Assembly: GCA_017396895.1 (NCBI GenBank)
Contig: JAFQKN010000014.1
Location: forward strand, 1-45,029
Length of the DNA stretch: 45,029 nt
Direction of reading: 5' to 3'
DNA from: Clostridia bacterium
GTDB lineage: Bacteria; Bacillota; Clostridia; Oscillospirales; Acutalibacteraceae
The stretch's first letter is position 1. The number at the start of each line of letters is the position of its first letter. Shown here piece after piece: positions 7,142-15,769 of the stretch. The notes beneath the pieces are model-generated. The model was not told the DNA's origin. It saw nothing but the letters and a program-made list of their open reading frames with translations, and searched no databases. The translations under genes were made by a program, and so were the position numbers.

Positions 7142-10117
7142 ATGAGTGAAAACAAACAGGACGCCCTGCAGGACGAAATGCAGGAACTGGCCGAAACCTT
7201 CCAGAGTGAATACGACAAAGCCGCCGCCGAAGCGGAAGAACATCCCGTGATTCAGGAACTGGATGAGATCGTGGAAGAGGACGACGAGGACGATGAGGAA
7301 CCCGAAGAAACCGATGAGCCTGAAAAGAAGAAAAACGGCAACAAAAAAGACGGCAAAAAGCGTCTGAAAGCCGTGTTCAGTACGCTTTCTTCCCTGCTTT
7401 TCATTCTTGTGCTGATGCTCGTTACTGCCGCCATCGCTTTCTATGCTTCCGCATATACGGATTTCGACAGTTATATTTACAGCATGAAATGTGCCGAAAG
7501 CGTAGAAAATGCAGACACAAAGATCTCTTACTACGAAGAAGCACTTGGCTATTTGAAAGGCGATAACGTCTCCGACAAAATGGCTTCTCTGTATGAAGAC
7601 GAAATGCAGAAAGTGCATGAATTGATTACGGTCAGCACGGTCGATAAGGCTGATTATGCCACCGCCATGACCTATATGCACACCAATCTCACGCAAGATC
7701 AGATTGCATCTCCGCAGACCGCAGAATTCAAAGCATTCCTGAAGATCGCAGGTGTGTTCGAAACGCTTGCCGACGATTGCGTGGAAAAGATCGAAACCAA
7801 CGGCACCGATGCCGACATGACCGCATTGGCCGCCGCTTACACCGATAATGAAACCCTCCGTGACGACATTGCCGACATTCTGCAATCGGTTGCCGCTGCC
7901 GTTGCCGCTGAAGACAAACAAGCTGCCGCAACGAACTACAAAGCAGCCATTGACGGTCTTGCCGCCTACAGCACGTTCAGTCAGGTACTGACAGAGCATT
8001 ACGTCATCTGCCTCGCACAGGCCGAAGGCTATGCCGCCGCACTTGAATATGCAAACACCAATCTTACGGATGAACAGTTGGCTTCTCCCGTGGTTTCCGA
8101 GTTTGCAACTTTCAACGGCGTTGCCGATATTCTTGCAGGTCTTTCCGACACCATCTGCATCACGGCAAAAGAACTTGTGGGCGATTCCGCAACGGCCCCC
8201 ACGGATTTTGAAACCCAAATCAATGCATTGAATGCGCCCGCATACGTACACGATGAATTAAACACCCTGTTTGACAACGTAGCAAACGGTTTTGCAAAGA
8301 TCAACAGCGGCAGTTATTCTTCCGCCGTGACCGCACTGACTGCCGCCGCCGACAGTTTTGCAGGATACGGCTGTGCCGCTGACAGCATCATGGAATACGT
8401 AACGATCGCCACCGCTTATGCCAACGGCTATGCCGCCGCACTTGCTTATGCGGATGAAAATCTCGGTGCGCAAGACTATGAACCGAAAACGGAAGAATAC
8501 GCAGCTTTCCTTGCCGCCGAAAATGTTTTTGAAACACTTGACGAAAATCAGTACAAGGCTGTTGCCGCAGCAGTAGACGGCATAACCGATGCCACAACCG
8601 TCTCCATCGACCTTTCCGAACGTGTTTCTTCGCTTATTCTCCCCGATTGCCTGCAGGCAGAAGCACAGGCAATGCTCACCAATCTCGGCCGAGCCATGAT
8701 CTGTGAAAACAACGGCAAAAAGGAAGATGCGCTGAATTATTACACCTCTCTCAACGAAGATTTTGAAGCCATCGGTGTTGCCGCTTCTTACGTGCTTGAA
8801 AAAATTGCTGTCCTCACAAAAGAGACCAAAGACCTGCATGCCGCTTATGTCTTTGTGAACGAACATCCCGATGCCCTCGCATTCACCGCCGAGAACGCAA
8901 TCACGGCCGAGTTTGCCGCGCTGTTGACGACTCTGGACGGTGCGTTCAGCGAAGATAAGGTCGCATCCTTCATCAGCAACGCAAAAAAAGCACTCGAAGA
9001 AAACGATTATAACGATGTTGACATTGCCGCCGTTGTCAGCAAAAGCGGTATCGATGCTTCCGTTGCCGATTTCTACAAAGCCTATTATGCTCCCCTTGCC
9101 GCCGCGCTGAAAGCGGAAAACGACAAGAATCTCAACCTTGCCATTGCTGAATACGAAAAGCTTATTGCATTGCTGACCGAAGACGGCATTGTGATTCCCG
9201 TTTCCGTACGCGAGGGCATCATCACCGCCGCGTTCAACGCAGGTGATATGCAGACCGCATTCACCCATGCGGAAACACTGAACGTTGACGATCTCTCCGC
9301 AGGCGAATTCAAAACCCTCTGCGAAACGGTTCTGCTTTGCCGCGATGCCATGGAAACCGCAACGGGTGTATTCCAGCAGGCTTACTATTCTTCCTATTAC
9401 GGCACGGTGCCGGCAAGAGACGAACTGAATGCACAGTTTGATTCTCTGCTCACGGAAGAATCCAACAAATACCACAAGGCATTCAACTATTATTACCGTT
9501 ACGTTTGCGAAATGTACTTCTTCTCCTCCGAAGAGGGCAGTGCAGACAGACAGATCGAATATCTTGAAAAAGTACGCGAACAGATTCCCGAACTGATCTT
9601 TGTTTACGGCTACAACCTGATCGACTATTTCATTTCCGACGGCAACTTTGACGAAGCCAAGAAACTTGCCGAAGATATGATTGCCATCAACGCATACGAC
9701 GACGTTGCACTCAGCCTGCTTGCAAAACTTGCCCGCATTGACGGTGATCTTGCGAAAGCAAAGGCATACGTTGAAAAAGGTGTCGCTTATGAAAACGATC
9801 TGTATGAAAGCGAACGTGAACACATCATCATCTGTATGCTCAACGGCAATCTTGCCGATGCGTATGACAGTGTGGTCGCCCTGTATGACAGAGGTCTTTC
9901 CACCATGTTTGAATGCGAGACCATTGCCGTATTCAACGCACTCTACAAGGATGCAACCGCCGAACAGACAACAAAACTCAATGAGATCATGAACCACATT
10001 GAGACCGAACTGTATGCCGCCTCCGGTTATACGTTCTCCGAAAACACGCAGGCCATCATCAACGGCACCAAGACCGCCGCTGACGTGTTCCTTGCAGACC
10101 CCTACGACCTGTGGTAA
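7142..10117 (+). CDS. Large membrane-anchored alpha-helical repeat protein, function unknown
   Basis: Start 7142 is chosen over ATG 7115 because GGAGGT (7130-7135) is spaced 6 nt from it; this gives 991 residues. Residues 1-78 are very acidic then basic (IVEEDDEDDEEPEETDEPEK, then a Lys-rich stretch). A single membrane segment follows at about 80-103, and the remaining ~890 residues should lie outside the cell. The outer part is Ala- and Glu-rich and helical. It contains about four degenerate repeats of 125-135 residues with the core Y-A-x-A-x-x-Y...N-L...Q-x-x-x-P...EF...VFETL, starting near residues 172, 297, 430 and 567. The C-terminal 200 residues look TPR-like (for example AKKLAEDMIAINAYDDVAL). 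This suggests a protein-binding scaffold at the membrane, but no enzyme motif is seen and no family is recognised. It has its own promoter and terminator. Confidence 0.75.
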   Translation: MSENKQDALQDEMQELAETFQSEYDKAAAEAEEHPVIQELDEIVEEDDEDDEEPEETDEPEKKKNGNKKDGKKRLKAVFSTLSSLLFILVLMLVTAAIAFYASAYTDFDSYIYSMKCAESVENADTKISYYEEALGYLKGDNVSDKMASLYEDEMQKVHELITVSTVDKADYATAMTYMHTNLTQDQIASPQTAEFKAFLKIAGVFETLADDCVEKIETNGTDADMTALAAAYTDNETLRDDIADILQSVAAAVAAEDKQAAATNYKAAIDGLAAYSTFSQVLTEHYVICLAQAEGYAAALEYANTNLTDEQLASPVVSEFATFNGVADILAGLSDTICITAKELVGDSATAPTDFETQINALNAPAYVHDELNTLFDNVANGFAKINSGSYSSAVTALTAAADSFAGYGCAADSIMEYVTIATAYANGYAAALAYADENLGAQDYEPKTEEYAAFLAAENVFETLDENQYKAVAAAVDGITDATTVSIDLSERVSSLILPDCLQAEAQAMLTNLGRAMICENNGKKEDALNYYTSLNEDFEAIGVAASYVLEKIAVLTKETKDLHAAYVFVNEHPDALAFTAENAITAEFAALLTTLDGAFSEDKVASFISNAKKALEENDYNDVDIAAVVSKSGIDASVADFYKAYYAPLAAALKAENDKNLNLAIAEYEKLIALLTEDGIVIPVSVREGIITAAFNAGDMQTAFTHAETLNVDDLSAGEFKTLCETVLLCRDAMETATGVFQQAYYSSYYGTVPARDELNAQFDSLLTEESNKYHKAFNYYYRYVCEMYFFSSEEGSADRQIEYLEKVREQIPELIFVYGYNLIDYFISDGNFDEAKKLAEDMIAINAYDDVALSLLAKLARIDGDLAKAKAYVEKGVAYENDLYESEREHIIICMLNGNLADAYDSVVALYDRGLSTMFECETIAVFNALYKDATAEQTTKLNEIMNHIETELYAASGYTFSENTQAIINGTKTAADVFLADPYDLW

Positions 10118-10147
10118 CAGGCAACAACCGCAAACAATAAAAAATTT

Positions 10148-10185
10148 CCGCCGGAGATCTGCGTGTCTCCGGCGGTTTGCTGTTT
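10148..10185 (+). terminator. Rho-independent terminator
   Basis: CCGCCGGAGA (10148-10157) and TCTCCGGCGG (10166-10175) form a perfect 10-bp GC-rich stem with an 8-nt loop, followed by TTTGCTGTTTT. It ends the transcript of the 991-residue protein gene. Confidence 0.85.
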
Positions 10186-10216
10186 TGACCTGTCAATCTT
10201 TTGATTTGTTAATCTA

Positions 10217-10245
10217 TTGACTTATCATTATTTCTCATGTATAAT
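10217..10245 (+). promoter_or_regulatory. Sigma-A type promoter for the LRR-dockerin gene
   Basis: TTGACT (10217-10222), 17-bp spacer, TATAAT (10240-10245). The expected start of transcription (about 10252) leaves a leader of only about 18 nt before ATG 10270. Confidence 0.75.
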
Positions 10246-10269
10246 TTATAAAAAAAAACGGTGATGCGT

Positions 10270-11766
10270 ATGAAAAAGAAAGTTGCATTTATTTTGGCAA
10301 TTTTGTATCTGATCTGTATGTTGGCGGTGTTTTCCTCTGCTGCACAAATTACGGATTCCGGAAGTTGCGGTGAGAAGATGTCCTGGACGTTGGATTCCGA
10401 CGGCATTCTCACGATCAGCGGCATCGGCAAAATAGAAAAAACTTCCTGGTTGGATTCACACTATGCAAACGAAATAAAATCAGTCATCATCAACAACGGT
10501 ATGACCGAGTTGACAACAGATTGGATTCCTTCTTATGTAAAGGAGATTTCAATTCCTGCAACCGTCACAAAAATCCCGGAACTTTTCACGACTCTGAATT
10601 ACCTGGAACGCATTACCGTAAACAGTCAGAATGCTTTTTTCCGTTCAGACAACAACGGCATTCTGTTCGATAAATCCATGACGACACTGTTTCGCGTTCC
10701 GATTGCCTGCGAATTATCCGATTTTATAATTCCCGACAGTGTATCAACCGTTCACGGTTCCGCTTTTTACAATTGTAAAAATCTGAAGACCTTGACAATC
10801 GGACAAAACGTCACAATAGATACGGATCAACCGGATGGAATCAATTTCAACACTTTCAATTTATGCACCTGTCCGCAATTGGAAAGAATCATTGTAAATG
10901 AAAACAATCCTTTCTATTCAAACGATGCAAGCGGCGTTCTGTTTGATAAAAACAAATCGCTCCTTATTGTATATCCGCGAGGCAACCAACAATCCTCCTA
11001 TACCGTTCCGGAGGGTGTTTCGATCATCACCAACCGTGCTTTTCATGAACATGAATACATAAAACACATTAGCCTCCCTTCCTCCCTGGAACGCATCGGC
11101 TGGGGGGCATTCACCTTTAGCAATCTTGAAGAAGTTTTCATACCGAAAAATGTAAACAGCATCTACGCTTATGCATTTGCAGAATGCAAAAATATGACAA
11201 GATTGACCGTCGATCCGGAAAATGCCTGTTTTTCCAACGATGCTGTCGGGGCCTTGTTTGATAAATTCAAAACCGAAATATTGCAATATCCGAGTGCAAG
11301 CCCCTATTCAATCTATTCAATTCCGGACACCGTCAAAAGAATCGGCAGCGAGGTTTTCATATCCAGCAAGAATATCCGCGGTATAATAGTACCGGCATCC
11401 ATGCAAGACGGTCGGTATATCGGCGGTTGCAACTTTCTTATGTGTCCGAATCTTTCCGCTGTTTATTATGAAGATGATACGCCTTCCGTTGTTGATTCTC
11501 TCAGAAAACATCTCAACAAAGCATCTTTGGAAGATACCGTCATATATACAAATTTTGACATTTCTTCCATCGCGAGCGGAGATGTCAATTTTGACGGTGA
11601 AATAACGGTCGCCGATGCACGTCTGACTCTCCGAAAGAGCGTCAATCTTGACAGTTTTATTGACAAACAAATAAACATTGCGGACGTTGACAAAAGCGGA
11701 GAGATCACAACGGCAGATGCAAGAATCATTCTGCGTGTTGTCGTCGGGTTGGAAACGATAGAATAA
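10270..11766 (+). CDS. Secreted BspA-like leucine-rich repeat protein with C-terminal dockerin
   Basis: The 498-residue protein begins with a signal peptide (MKKKVAFILAILYLICMLAV, probable cleavage after SSAA). ATG 10270 is preferred to GTG 10261 or ATG 10264 because GGTG at 10260-10263 can serve as ribosome site and the predicted mRNA starts near 10252. After a Trp-containing module (SWTLDSDGILTISG) it carries LRR_5/BspA-type repeats. Typical units include FRSDNNGILFDKSMTTLFRV and YAFAECKNMTRLTV. Residues 436-498 are a type I dockerin with two calcium-loop/helix repeats, DVNFDGEITVADARLTLR and DVDKSGEITTADARIILR. It should therefore be exported and bind a cohesin, either in a cellulosome-like complex or on the cell surface. 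No cohesin gene is in the window. A bidirectional terminator follows. Confidence 0.88.
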   Translation: MKKKVAFILAILYLICMLAVFSSAAQITDSGSCGEKMSWTLDSDGILTISGIGKIEKTSWLDSHYANEIKSVIINNGMTELTTDWIPSYVKEISIPATVTKIPELFTTLNYLERITVNSQNAFFRSDNNGILFDKSMTTLFRVPIACELSDFIIPDSVSTVHGSAFYNCKNLKTLTIGQNVTIDTDQPDGINFNTFNLCTCPQLERIIVNENNPFYSNDASGVLFDKNKSLLIVYPRGNQQSSYTVPEGVSIITNRAFHEHEYIKHISLPSSLERIGWGAFTFSNLEEVFIPKNVNSIYAYAFAECKNMTRLTVDPENACFSNDAVGALFDKFKTEILQYPSASPYSIYSIPDTVKRIGSEVFISSKNIRGIIVPASMQDGRYIGGCNFLMCPNLSAVYYEDDTPSVVDSLRKHLNKASLEDTVIYTNFDISSIASGDVNFDGEITVADARLTLRKSVNLDSFIDKQINIADVDKSGEITTADARIILRVVVGLETIE

Positions 11767-11789
11767 TACACATATCGCAAGCAAAACAA

Positions 11790-11836
11790 AACAGGTATTG
11801 TTTAAGCGCAAACATTGCTTAAATAAATACCTGTTT
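11790..11836. terminator. Bidirectional terminator between convergent genes
   Basis: AACAGGTATT (11790-11799) pairs with AATACCTGTT around 11825-11834. An inner TTTAAGC/GCTTAAA stem extends it, and there is an A-run on the left and TTTT on the right. It separates the plus-strand LRR-dockerin gene from rarA on the minus strand and can serve both. Confidence 0.8.
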
Positions 11837-11853
11837 TCTGCATTTGAATGCTA

Positions 11854-13131
11854 TTACTTGTTCTGTTTTTTGATCTTTTCCCAATAATCCTTTGCTGCCT
11901 GTTCGGTACGGTTTTCGCCGTATCTGTAATAGACGGCGTTTTTCAGCACGTCGGGCAGGTATTGCTGACGGCACCAGTGATTGGGATACGAATGCGGATA
12001 TTCATAAAACTGACCTTTGACTGCCGCATCTTCGCCGTCAAAGTGTTTGTTTTGCAGGTTACGCGGCACGGGGCCCGTTTTTCCTGCACGGATATCGGAC
12101 AGTGCGGCATCATAGCCGAGATATGCGGAATTGGATTTCGGACTTGTTGCCACCAGTACCGCCGCATCGGCAAGCGGGATACGTGCTTCGGGCATCCCCA
12201 CCTGCAATGCCATATCCACCGCCCCTTTGACAATGGGAATGATCATCGGATACGCAAGTCCCACGTCTTCCGCCGCACACACCATCAGCCTTCTGCAGGC
12301 AGAGGGCAGGTCGCCCGCTTCCAGAATACGGGCAAGATAGTGCAACGCGGCATCCGGATCGGAACCGCGCATGGATTTCTGAAACGCAGACAACAGATCG
12401 TAATGCTCGTCCCCTTCACGGTCGTAGCGCAGTGCGGTTTTCTGGGTGACGGCCTTTGCCGTTTCCAGCAAGATCTTACGTTTGGCACCGTCCACGGGAA
12501 TATTGCTCGACAGCACGCACAGTTCGACCGAATTCACGCCTTTTCTCACGTCCCCGCCGCAACCGCGGGCAATGTGCTGCAAAACCCCGTCTTCAATGTC
12601 AAATTCCTCTTTGAAATCCTCCGCCATGACGCTAAATGCACGGCTGAGAGCAGGTACGATGTCTTCCGGCTCCACGTATTTGAATTCAAATACGGTGCAA
12701 CGGCTGAGCACCGCACCGTAAATGTAAAAATACGGATTTTCCGTTGTGGCGGCAATGAGCGTCACAGTGCCGTTTTCTATGTATTCAAGCAAAGCCTGTT
12801 GCTGTTTTTTGTTAAAATACTGAATTTCATCCAGATACAGAAGCACGCCGTTGGGGGCGGCAAGGGTATTCACTTCCCCGATGACCGCGCGCACATCCGC
12901 GATGGAGGCATTGGTACCGTTGAGAATATGCAGGCGGCGGTTGGTGGCGGCGGCAAGAATACGCGCAATGGTGGTTTTTCCCGTACCTGAAGGCCCATAA
13001 AAGATCATATTGGGCAGATGTCCCGACCGAATGATATTGCTCAAAGGTGCATTTTCACCGATCAGATGTTTTTGTCCGACCACTTCGTCGAGATTCTTCG
13101 GACGGATTCGTTCCGCAAGCGGCTGTGCCAT
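11854..13131 (-). CDS. rarA: Replication-associated AAA ATPase RarA/MgsA
   Basis: This 425-residue cytosolic ATPase is related to clamp-loader subunits and Mgs1/WRNIP1 and acts at stalled replication forks. The sequence shows Walker A GPSGTGKTT (46-54), Walker B LLYLDEI (97-103), sensor 1 AATTEN (127-132), and the arginine-finger region LSRC (142-145). The C-terminal MgsA tetramerisation domain includes GSDPDAALHYLARILEAGD and the ending YPHSYPNHWCRQQYLPD. AGGAGCGTGAAACC places a good Shine-Dalgarno site before ATG 13131. The preceding leader contains an almost exact duplicate of TTTTTTAGGAGC. It has its own promoter on the minus strand and is flanked by the hairpin array at 13219-13533. Confidence 0.93.
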   Translation of the reverse strand: MAQPLAERIRPKNLDEVVGQKHLIGENAPLSNIIRSGHLPNMIFYGPSGTGKTTIARILAAATNRRLHILNGTNASIADVRAVIGEVNTLAAPNGVLLYLDEIQYFNKKQQQALLEYIENGTVTLIAATTENPYFYIYGAVLSRCTVFEFKYVEPEDIVPALSRAFSVMAEDFKEEFDIEDGVLQHIARGCGGDVRKGVNSVELCVLSSNIPVDGAKRKILLETAKAVTQKTALRYDREGDEHYDLLSAFQKSMRGSDPDAALHYLARILEAGDLPSACRRLMVCAAEDVGLAYPMIIPIVKGAVDMALQVGMPEARIPLADAAVLVATSPKSNSAYLGYDAALSDIRAGKTGPVPRNLQNKHFDGEDAAVKGQFYEYPHSYPNHWCRQQYLPDVLKNAVYYRYGENRTEQAAKDYWEKIKKQNK

Positions 13132-13176
13132 GGTTTCACGCTCCTAAAAAAGTAGCTCCTAAAAAAAGCAAATTAT

Positions 13177-13205
13177 ATTATAGCACATTTTATCCGCAAA
13201 GGCAA
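13177..13205 (-). promoter_or_regulatory. Sigma-A type promoter for rarA
   Basis: On the minus strand: TTGCCT (13205-13200), 17-bp spacer, TATAAT (13182-13177). The predicted leader is about 40 nt and includes two copies of AGGAGC, of which the nearer serves ATG 13131. Confidence 0.7.
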
Positions 13206-13218
13206 CCTGGGACAGGAA

Positions 13219-13533
13219 ATTATGTTTTATTGGCATAAAACATAATAATGATATACGCACCTTTGGGTGCGCATGATATCACACCTGCGGTGTGGTGATA
13301 TACGCGTTGCGTGTGTTATATTTGTTGCACAAATATGTCGGATGCTGTCGCTGTTGCGCTTCGCTCTATATGTAACTATTCTATAATCGGAGCGTAAGCG
13401 ACCCTTCATATTTGCTTTGGCAAATATATCATTCATCATATCGAAGATATATCATATCCGCAACAGCGGATATATCATTCACCGTCAGGTGCAAATTATG
13501 TTTTATGCTAATAAAACATAATAAATCTGCACC
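13219..13533. repeat. Hairpin-array element with 28-bp palindromic terminal inverted repeats
   Basis: Left end 13219-13246 and right end 13495-13522 are each palindromes (ATTATGTTTTAT arm, 4-nt loop, ATAAAACATAAT arm) and are inverted copies of each other at 27 of 28 positions. Between them lie further short hairpins with 3-4 nt loops: CGCACC/GGTGCG (13256-13271), CACACC/GGTGTG (about 13280-13294), ATATTTGT/ACAAATAT (13318-13336), ATATTTGC/GCAAATAT (13408-13427), ATATC/GATAT (13438-13450) and ATATCCGC/GCGGATAT (13454-13473). Several are followed by ATC or ATCATTC spacers. GGTGCA (13489-13494) and TGCACC (13528-13533) extend the right-end hairpin. No open frame spans it. It fills most of the 680-bp gap between rarA and the GH20 gene and looks like a non-autonomous mobile or structured-RNA element. 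Confidence 0.7.
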
Positions 13534-13568
13534 CCGTCGGAGAGGGCCTTTGATCCGACGGGGTGTTT
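13532..13568 (+). terminator. Strong GC-rich hairpin, terminator-like
   Basis: CCCCGTCGGA (13532-13541) pairs perfectly with TCCGACGGGG (13554-13563), followed by TGTTTT. It abuts the hairpin array. A further inverted pair, GACGGCGG (13585-13592) and CCGCCGTC (13616-13623), lies just beyond. No gene directly upstream on the plus strand needs a terminator, so it may belong to the element. The rest of the gap up to 13740 shows nothing recognisable. Confidence 0.5.
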
Positions 13569-13739
13569 TCAGCGGTGAACACGGGACGGCGGCTGTTCGG
13601 GGACGGAAGACCGCACCGCCGTCATCCACCGCGTATTTGCGTCCCCAAAGACACTATATGCAAAACCGAAAAAGATGCAACGGAAAAATTCGGGTTTTAC
13701 AGAAAATAAAATAATGTTACATCTTTTTCTTATAAAGTA

Positions 13740-13768
13740 TTTACTAAATAAAAATAAAGTGTTATAAT
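13740..13768 (+). promoter_or_regulatory. Sigma-A type promoter for the GH20 gene
   Basis: TTTACT (13740-13745), 17-bp spacer, TATAAT (13763-13768). Transcription would start near 13775, past ATG 13772, which is one reason to choose ATG 13814 as the GH20 start. This is the first promoter of the long plus-strand run. Confidence 0.75.
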
Positions 13769-13813
13769 AAGATGAATTATGCTGTAAAGGTCTGCCCTGA
13801 CGGAGGTATTATT

Positions 13814-15271
13814 ATGACTTGTCCGTGTATCGTTCCGAAACCGAACCGCTGCATTGTGACCGATGCGGCCGTATTTGCAGATGTGCGCAACATCAGAAAA
13901 GAAGTTGACACTTCCCTCGCAGACGGCGAATATACCGTACAACTGACCGAAAGCGGTTCTGTGATCACAGCCGCCGATGAAAAAGGCTTCTTTTATGCAA
14001 AACAGACCTTGCGGCAGCTAAACGCGGTGTACGGTGACAAAATCCCCTGCATGGTCATACAGGATGCACCCGCATTCGCCCACCGCGGCTTCATGCTCGA
14101 CAGCGTACGGCATATGCAGAGCATAGATGAGATCAAAACGCTCATTGATGCGGCCGCTGTGTTCAAATTCAACGTGTTTCACTGGCACTTGAGCGATGAC
14201 CAGGGATTCCGCTTTGAAAGCGAGACCTTCCCCGAACTGATCGAACAGTCATCCGTTCGTCCGTCCTCGGATTTCGGTGACGTACACGACAGCAATCCCT
14301 ACGGCGGCTATTACACCAAAGCGCAAATGCGTGAGATCGTGCAATACTGCCATGACCGCTTCATCACCGTCATTCCCGAATTCGATCTGCCCGGACACAC
14401 AAGTGCCGTTCTGCACGCAAAGCCCGAACTGTCCTGTACGGGTGAAGCGGTAAAGATCAAGACCTGCGGCGGTGTTTTTCCCGACATTCTGTGCGGCGGA
14501 AAAGATGAGGTATACGATTTTCTGTATGCTCTGCTGGATGAAGTGTGTGACGTGTTCCCCGACGAATACATTCACATCGGCGGTGACGAAGCCCCGAAAA
14601 AGCACTGGCAGACCTGCGTACACTGCCAAAAGAAAATGAAAGAACTTCATTTTACCGACGAAGAACAACTGCAAGGCTACATGACCTGTCGCATGGCAGA
14701 ACATCTCGGTAAAAAAGGACGTAAGGTCATTTGCTGGAATGAAACCCTCGCAAGCGATGTTTTACCGCAGGATCTCATCATTCAGAACTGGATGGATCGC
14801 AAAAAGCAATGCACACCCTTTGCGAACAAAGGCGGTAAAGTGATCTATTCGGATTATTACCATTATTACACCGATTATCCTTATGACATGACGCCCGTCA
14901 AAAAAACATACAGTGCCGATCCGTTTGCACAGGATCTGTTTCCCGCCGCATACCAAAACATTGTCGGTGTGGAGACACCGATCTGGACGGAACACGTGCG
15001 CGATTTCAGCCGCCTTTGCTATGTGACATGGCCGCGATTTGCCGCAGTAAGTGAAACGGGCTGGACAAAAAAAGAAAACAAAGACTACAACGATTTCAAA
15101 CGGCGAATGATCGCTTTGTTACCGCTGTTAAGTGAAATCGGCATTCAAGCCGCACCGCCCGAAGATTGGGATCCGAATCCCGTCAAGCGTTTATTCGGCA
15201 CGGCAACCTTTTTTATGCACACGGTCAACAAAGAAATGATCGTCAATTTCCTGAAAGGAAACAAAGATTAA
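13814..15271 (+). CDS. Family GH20 beta-N-acetylhexosaminidase, cytosolic
   Basis: This enzyme removes terminal GlcNAc or GalNAc by substrate-assisted catalysis. ATG 13814 is preferred: GGAGGT lies at 13802-13807 and the promoter's -10 box rules out ATG 13772. The product has 485 residues. A short GH20b-like N-terminal domain precedes the barrel. The barrel shows HRGFMLDSVRH, HWHLSDDQGFRFE (123-135), and the catalytic Asp258-Glu259 pair in HIGGDEAPKKHW. Later GH20 motifs are WNETL, IIQNWMD and ETPIWTEH, with the tryptophans that line the pocket. No signal peptide is present, so it should act in the cytoplasm on imported oligosaccharides. It is followed 3 bp later by genes for two PH-domain membrane proteins, with no obvious functional link. 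Confidence 0.93.
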   Translation: MTCPCIVPKPNRCIVTDAAVFADVRNIRKEVDTSLADGEYTVQLTESGSVITAADEKGFFYAKQTLRQLNAVYGDKIPCMVIQDAPAFAHRGFMLDSVRHMQSIDEIKTLIDAAAVFKFNVFHWHLSDDQGFRFESETFPELIEQSSVRPSSDFGDVHDSNPYGGYYTKAQMREIVQYCHDRFITVIPEFDLPGHTSAVLHAKPELSCTGEAVKIKTCGGVFPDILCGGKDEVYDFLYALLDEVCDVFPDEYIHIGGDEAPKKHWQTCVHCQKKMKELHFTDEEQLQGYMTCRMAEHLGKKGRKVICWNETLASDVLPQDLIIQNWMDRKKQCTPFANKGGKVIYSDYYHYYTDYPYDMTPVKKTYSADPFAQDLFPAAYQNIVGVETPIWTEHVRDFSRLCYVTWPRFAAVSETGWTKKENKDYNDFKRRMIALLPLLSEIGIQAAPPEDWDPNPVKRLFGTATFFMHTVNKEMIVNFLKGNKD

Positions 15272-15274
15272 ACC

Positions 15275-15769
15275 ATGGAATACAGATCCCTTTCCGAAAA
15301 AGCAAAACCGGTTTTGTTTATCACGGCGGCCATACAGGCATTGCTGTTTGCGGCTGTGCCTTGCGCAATCCTGTGGTTGGCGATGTTCGACGGCGCGGTG
15401 CTCACAAAACCCCTGTGTACGGGAATCACTCTTTGCCTGTGCGCACTTGCTCTTGCGTGGGCCGTTTTCGCACCGATCGTGCGTTTTCGCCGCTACCGCT
15501 ACAAACTGGCTGAAGACCGCATTGAAATTCAGGAAGGCATATTCTACATCCGTCGAACGATGGTTCCGATTGACCGCATTCATCAGATCGACATTGTCCG
15601 CGGCCCCCTTGACAGCCGCTTCGGTCTTGCAAAAGTGACCGTTACCACGGCAGGCGGTACAGCGACCATGCGTTTTCTGGAACTCGAAAAAGCAGAAGAC
15701 ATCTGCCAAACACTCAACCGTACCGTAACACGCAAACTGCGCAAGAGCCAAGGTGAAGATCATGTTTGA
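15275..15769 (+). CDS. Bacterial PH (bPH2/DUF304) domain membrane protein, YdbS-like
   Basis: The 164-residue protein has two N-terminal membrane segments (about residues 12-38 and 46-70). A bPH2 domain follows, with the family's RYRYKLAEDRIEIQEG and RTMVPIDRIHQIDIVRG segments and the late GLAKVTVTTAGG strand. Paired with the larger neighbour, it matches the ydbS-ydbT arrangement in Bacillus, where both sit in the membrane; their function is not firmly established. The gene starts 3 bp after GH20 and overlaps the next gene by 8 bp, so the pair is translationally coupled. Confidence 0.82.
   Translation: MEYRSLSEKAKPVLFITAAIQALLFAAVPCAILWLAMFDGAVLTKPLCTGITLCLCALALAWAVFAPIVRFRRYRYKLAEDRIEIQEGIFYIRRTMVPIDRIHQIDIVRGPLDSRFGLAKVTVTTAGGTATMRFLELEKAEDICQTLNRTVTRKLRKSQGEDHV

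Noticed and set aside
8258-9997. 579-codon frame on the minus strand
   Set aside because: Antisense to the 991-residue repeat protein, which has a promoter, ribosome site and terminator; composition is unlike a real protein (Cys/Phe/Gly-rich).
13412-13714. 100-codon frame in the rarA-GH20 gap
   Set aside because: It runs through the hairpin array, has no ribosome site and its sequence simply reflects the palindromes.
13772-13813. Upstream ATG 13772 as GH20 start
   Set aside because: It lies upstream of the expected transcription start for the promoter at 13740-13768, while ATG 13814 has GGAGGT at ideal distance.
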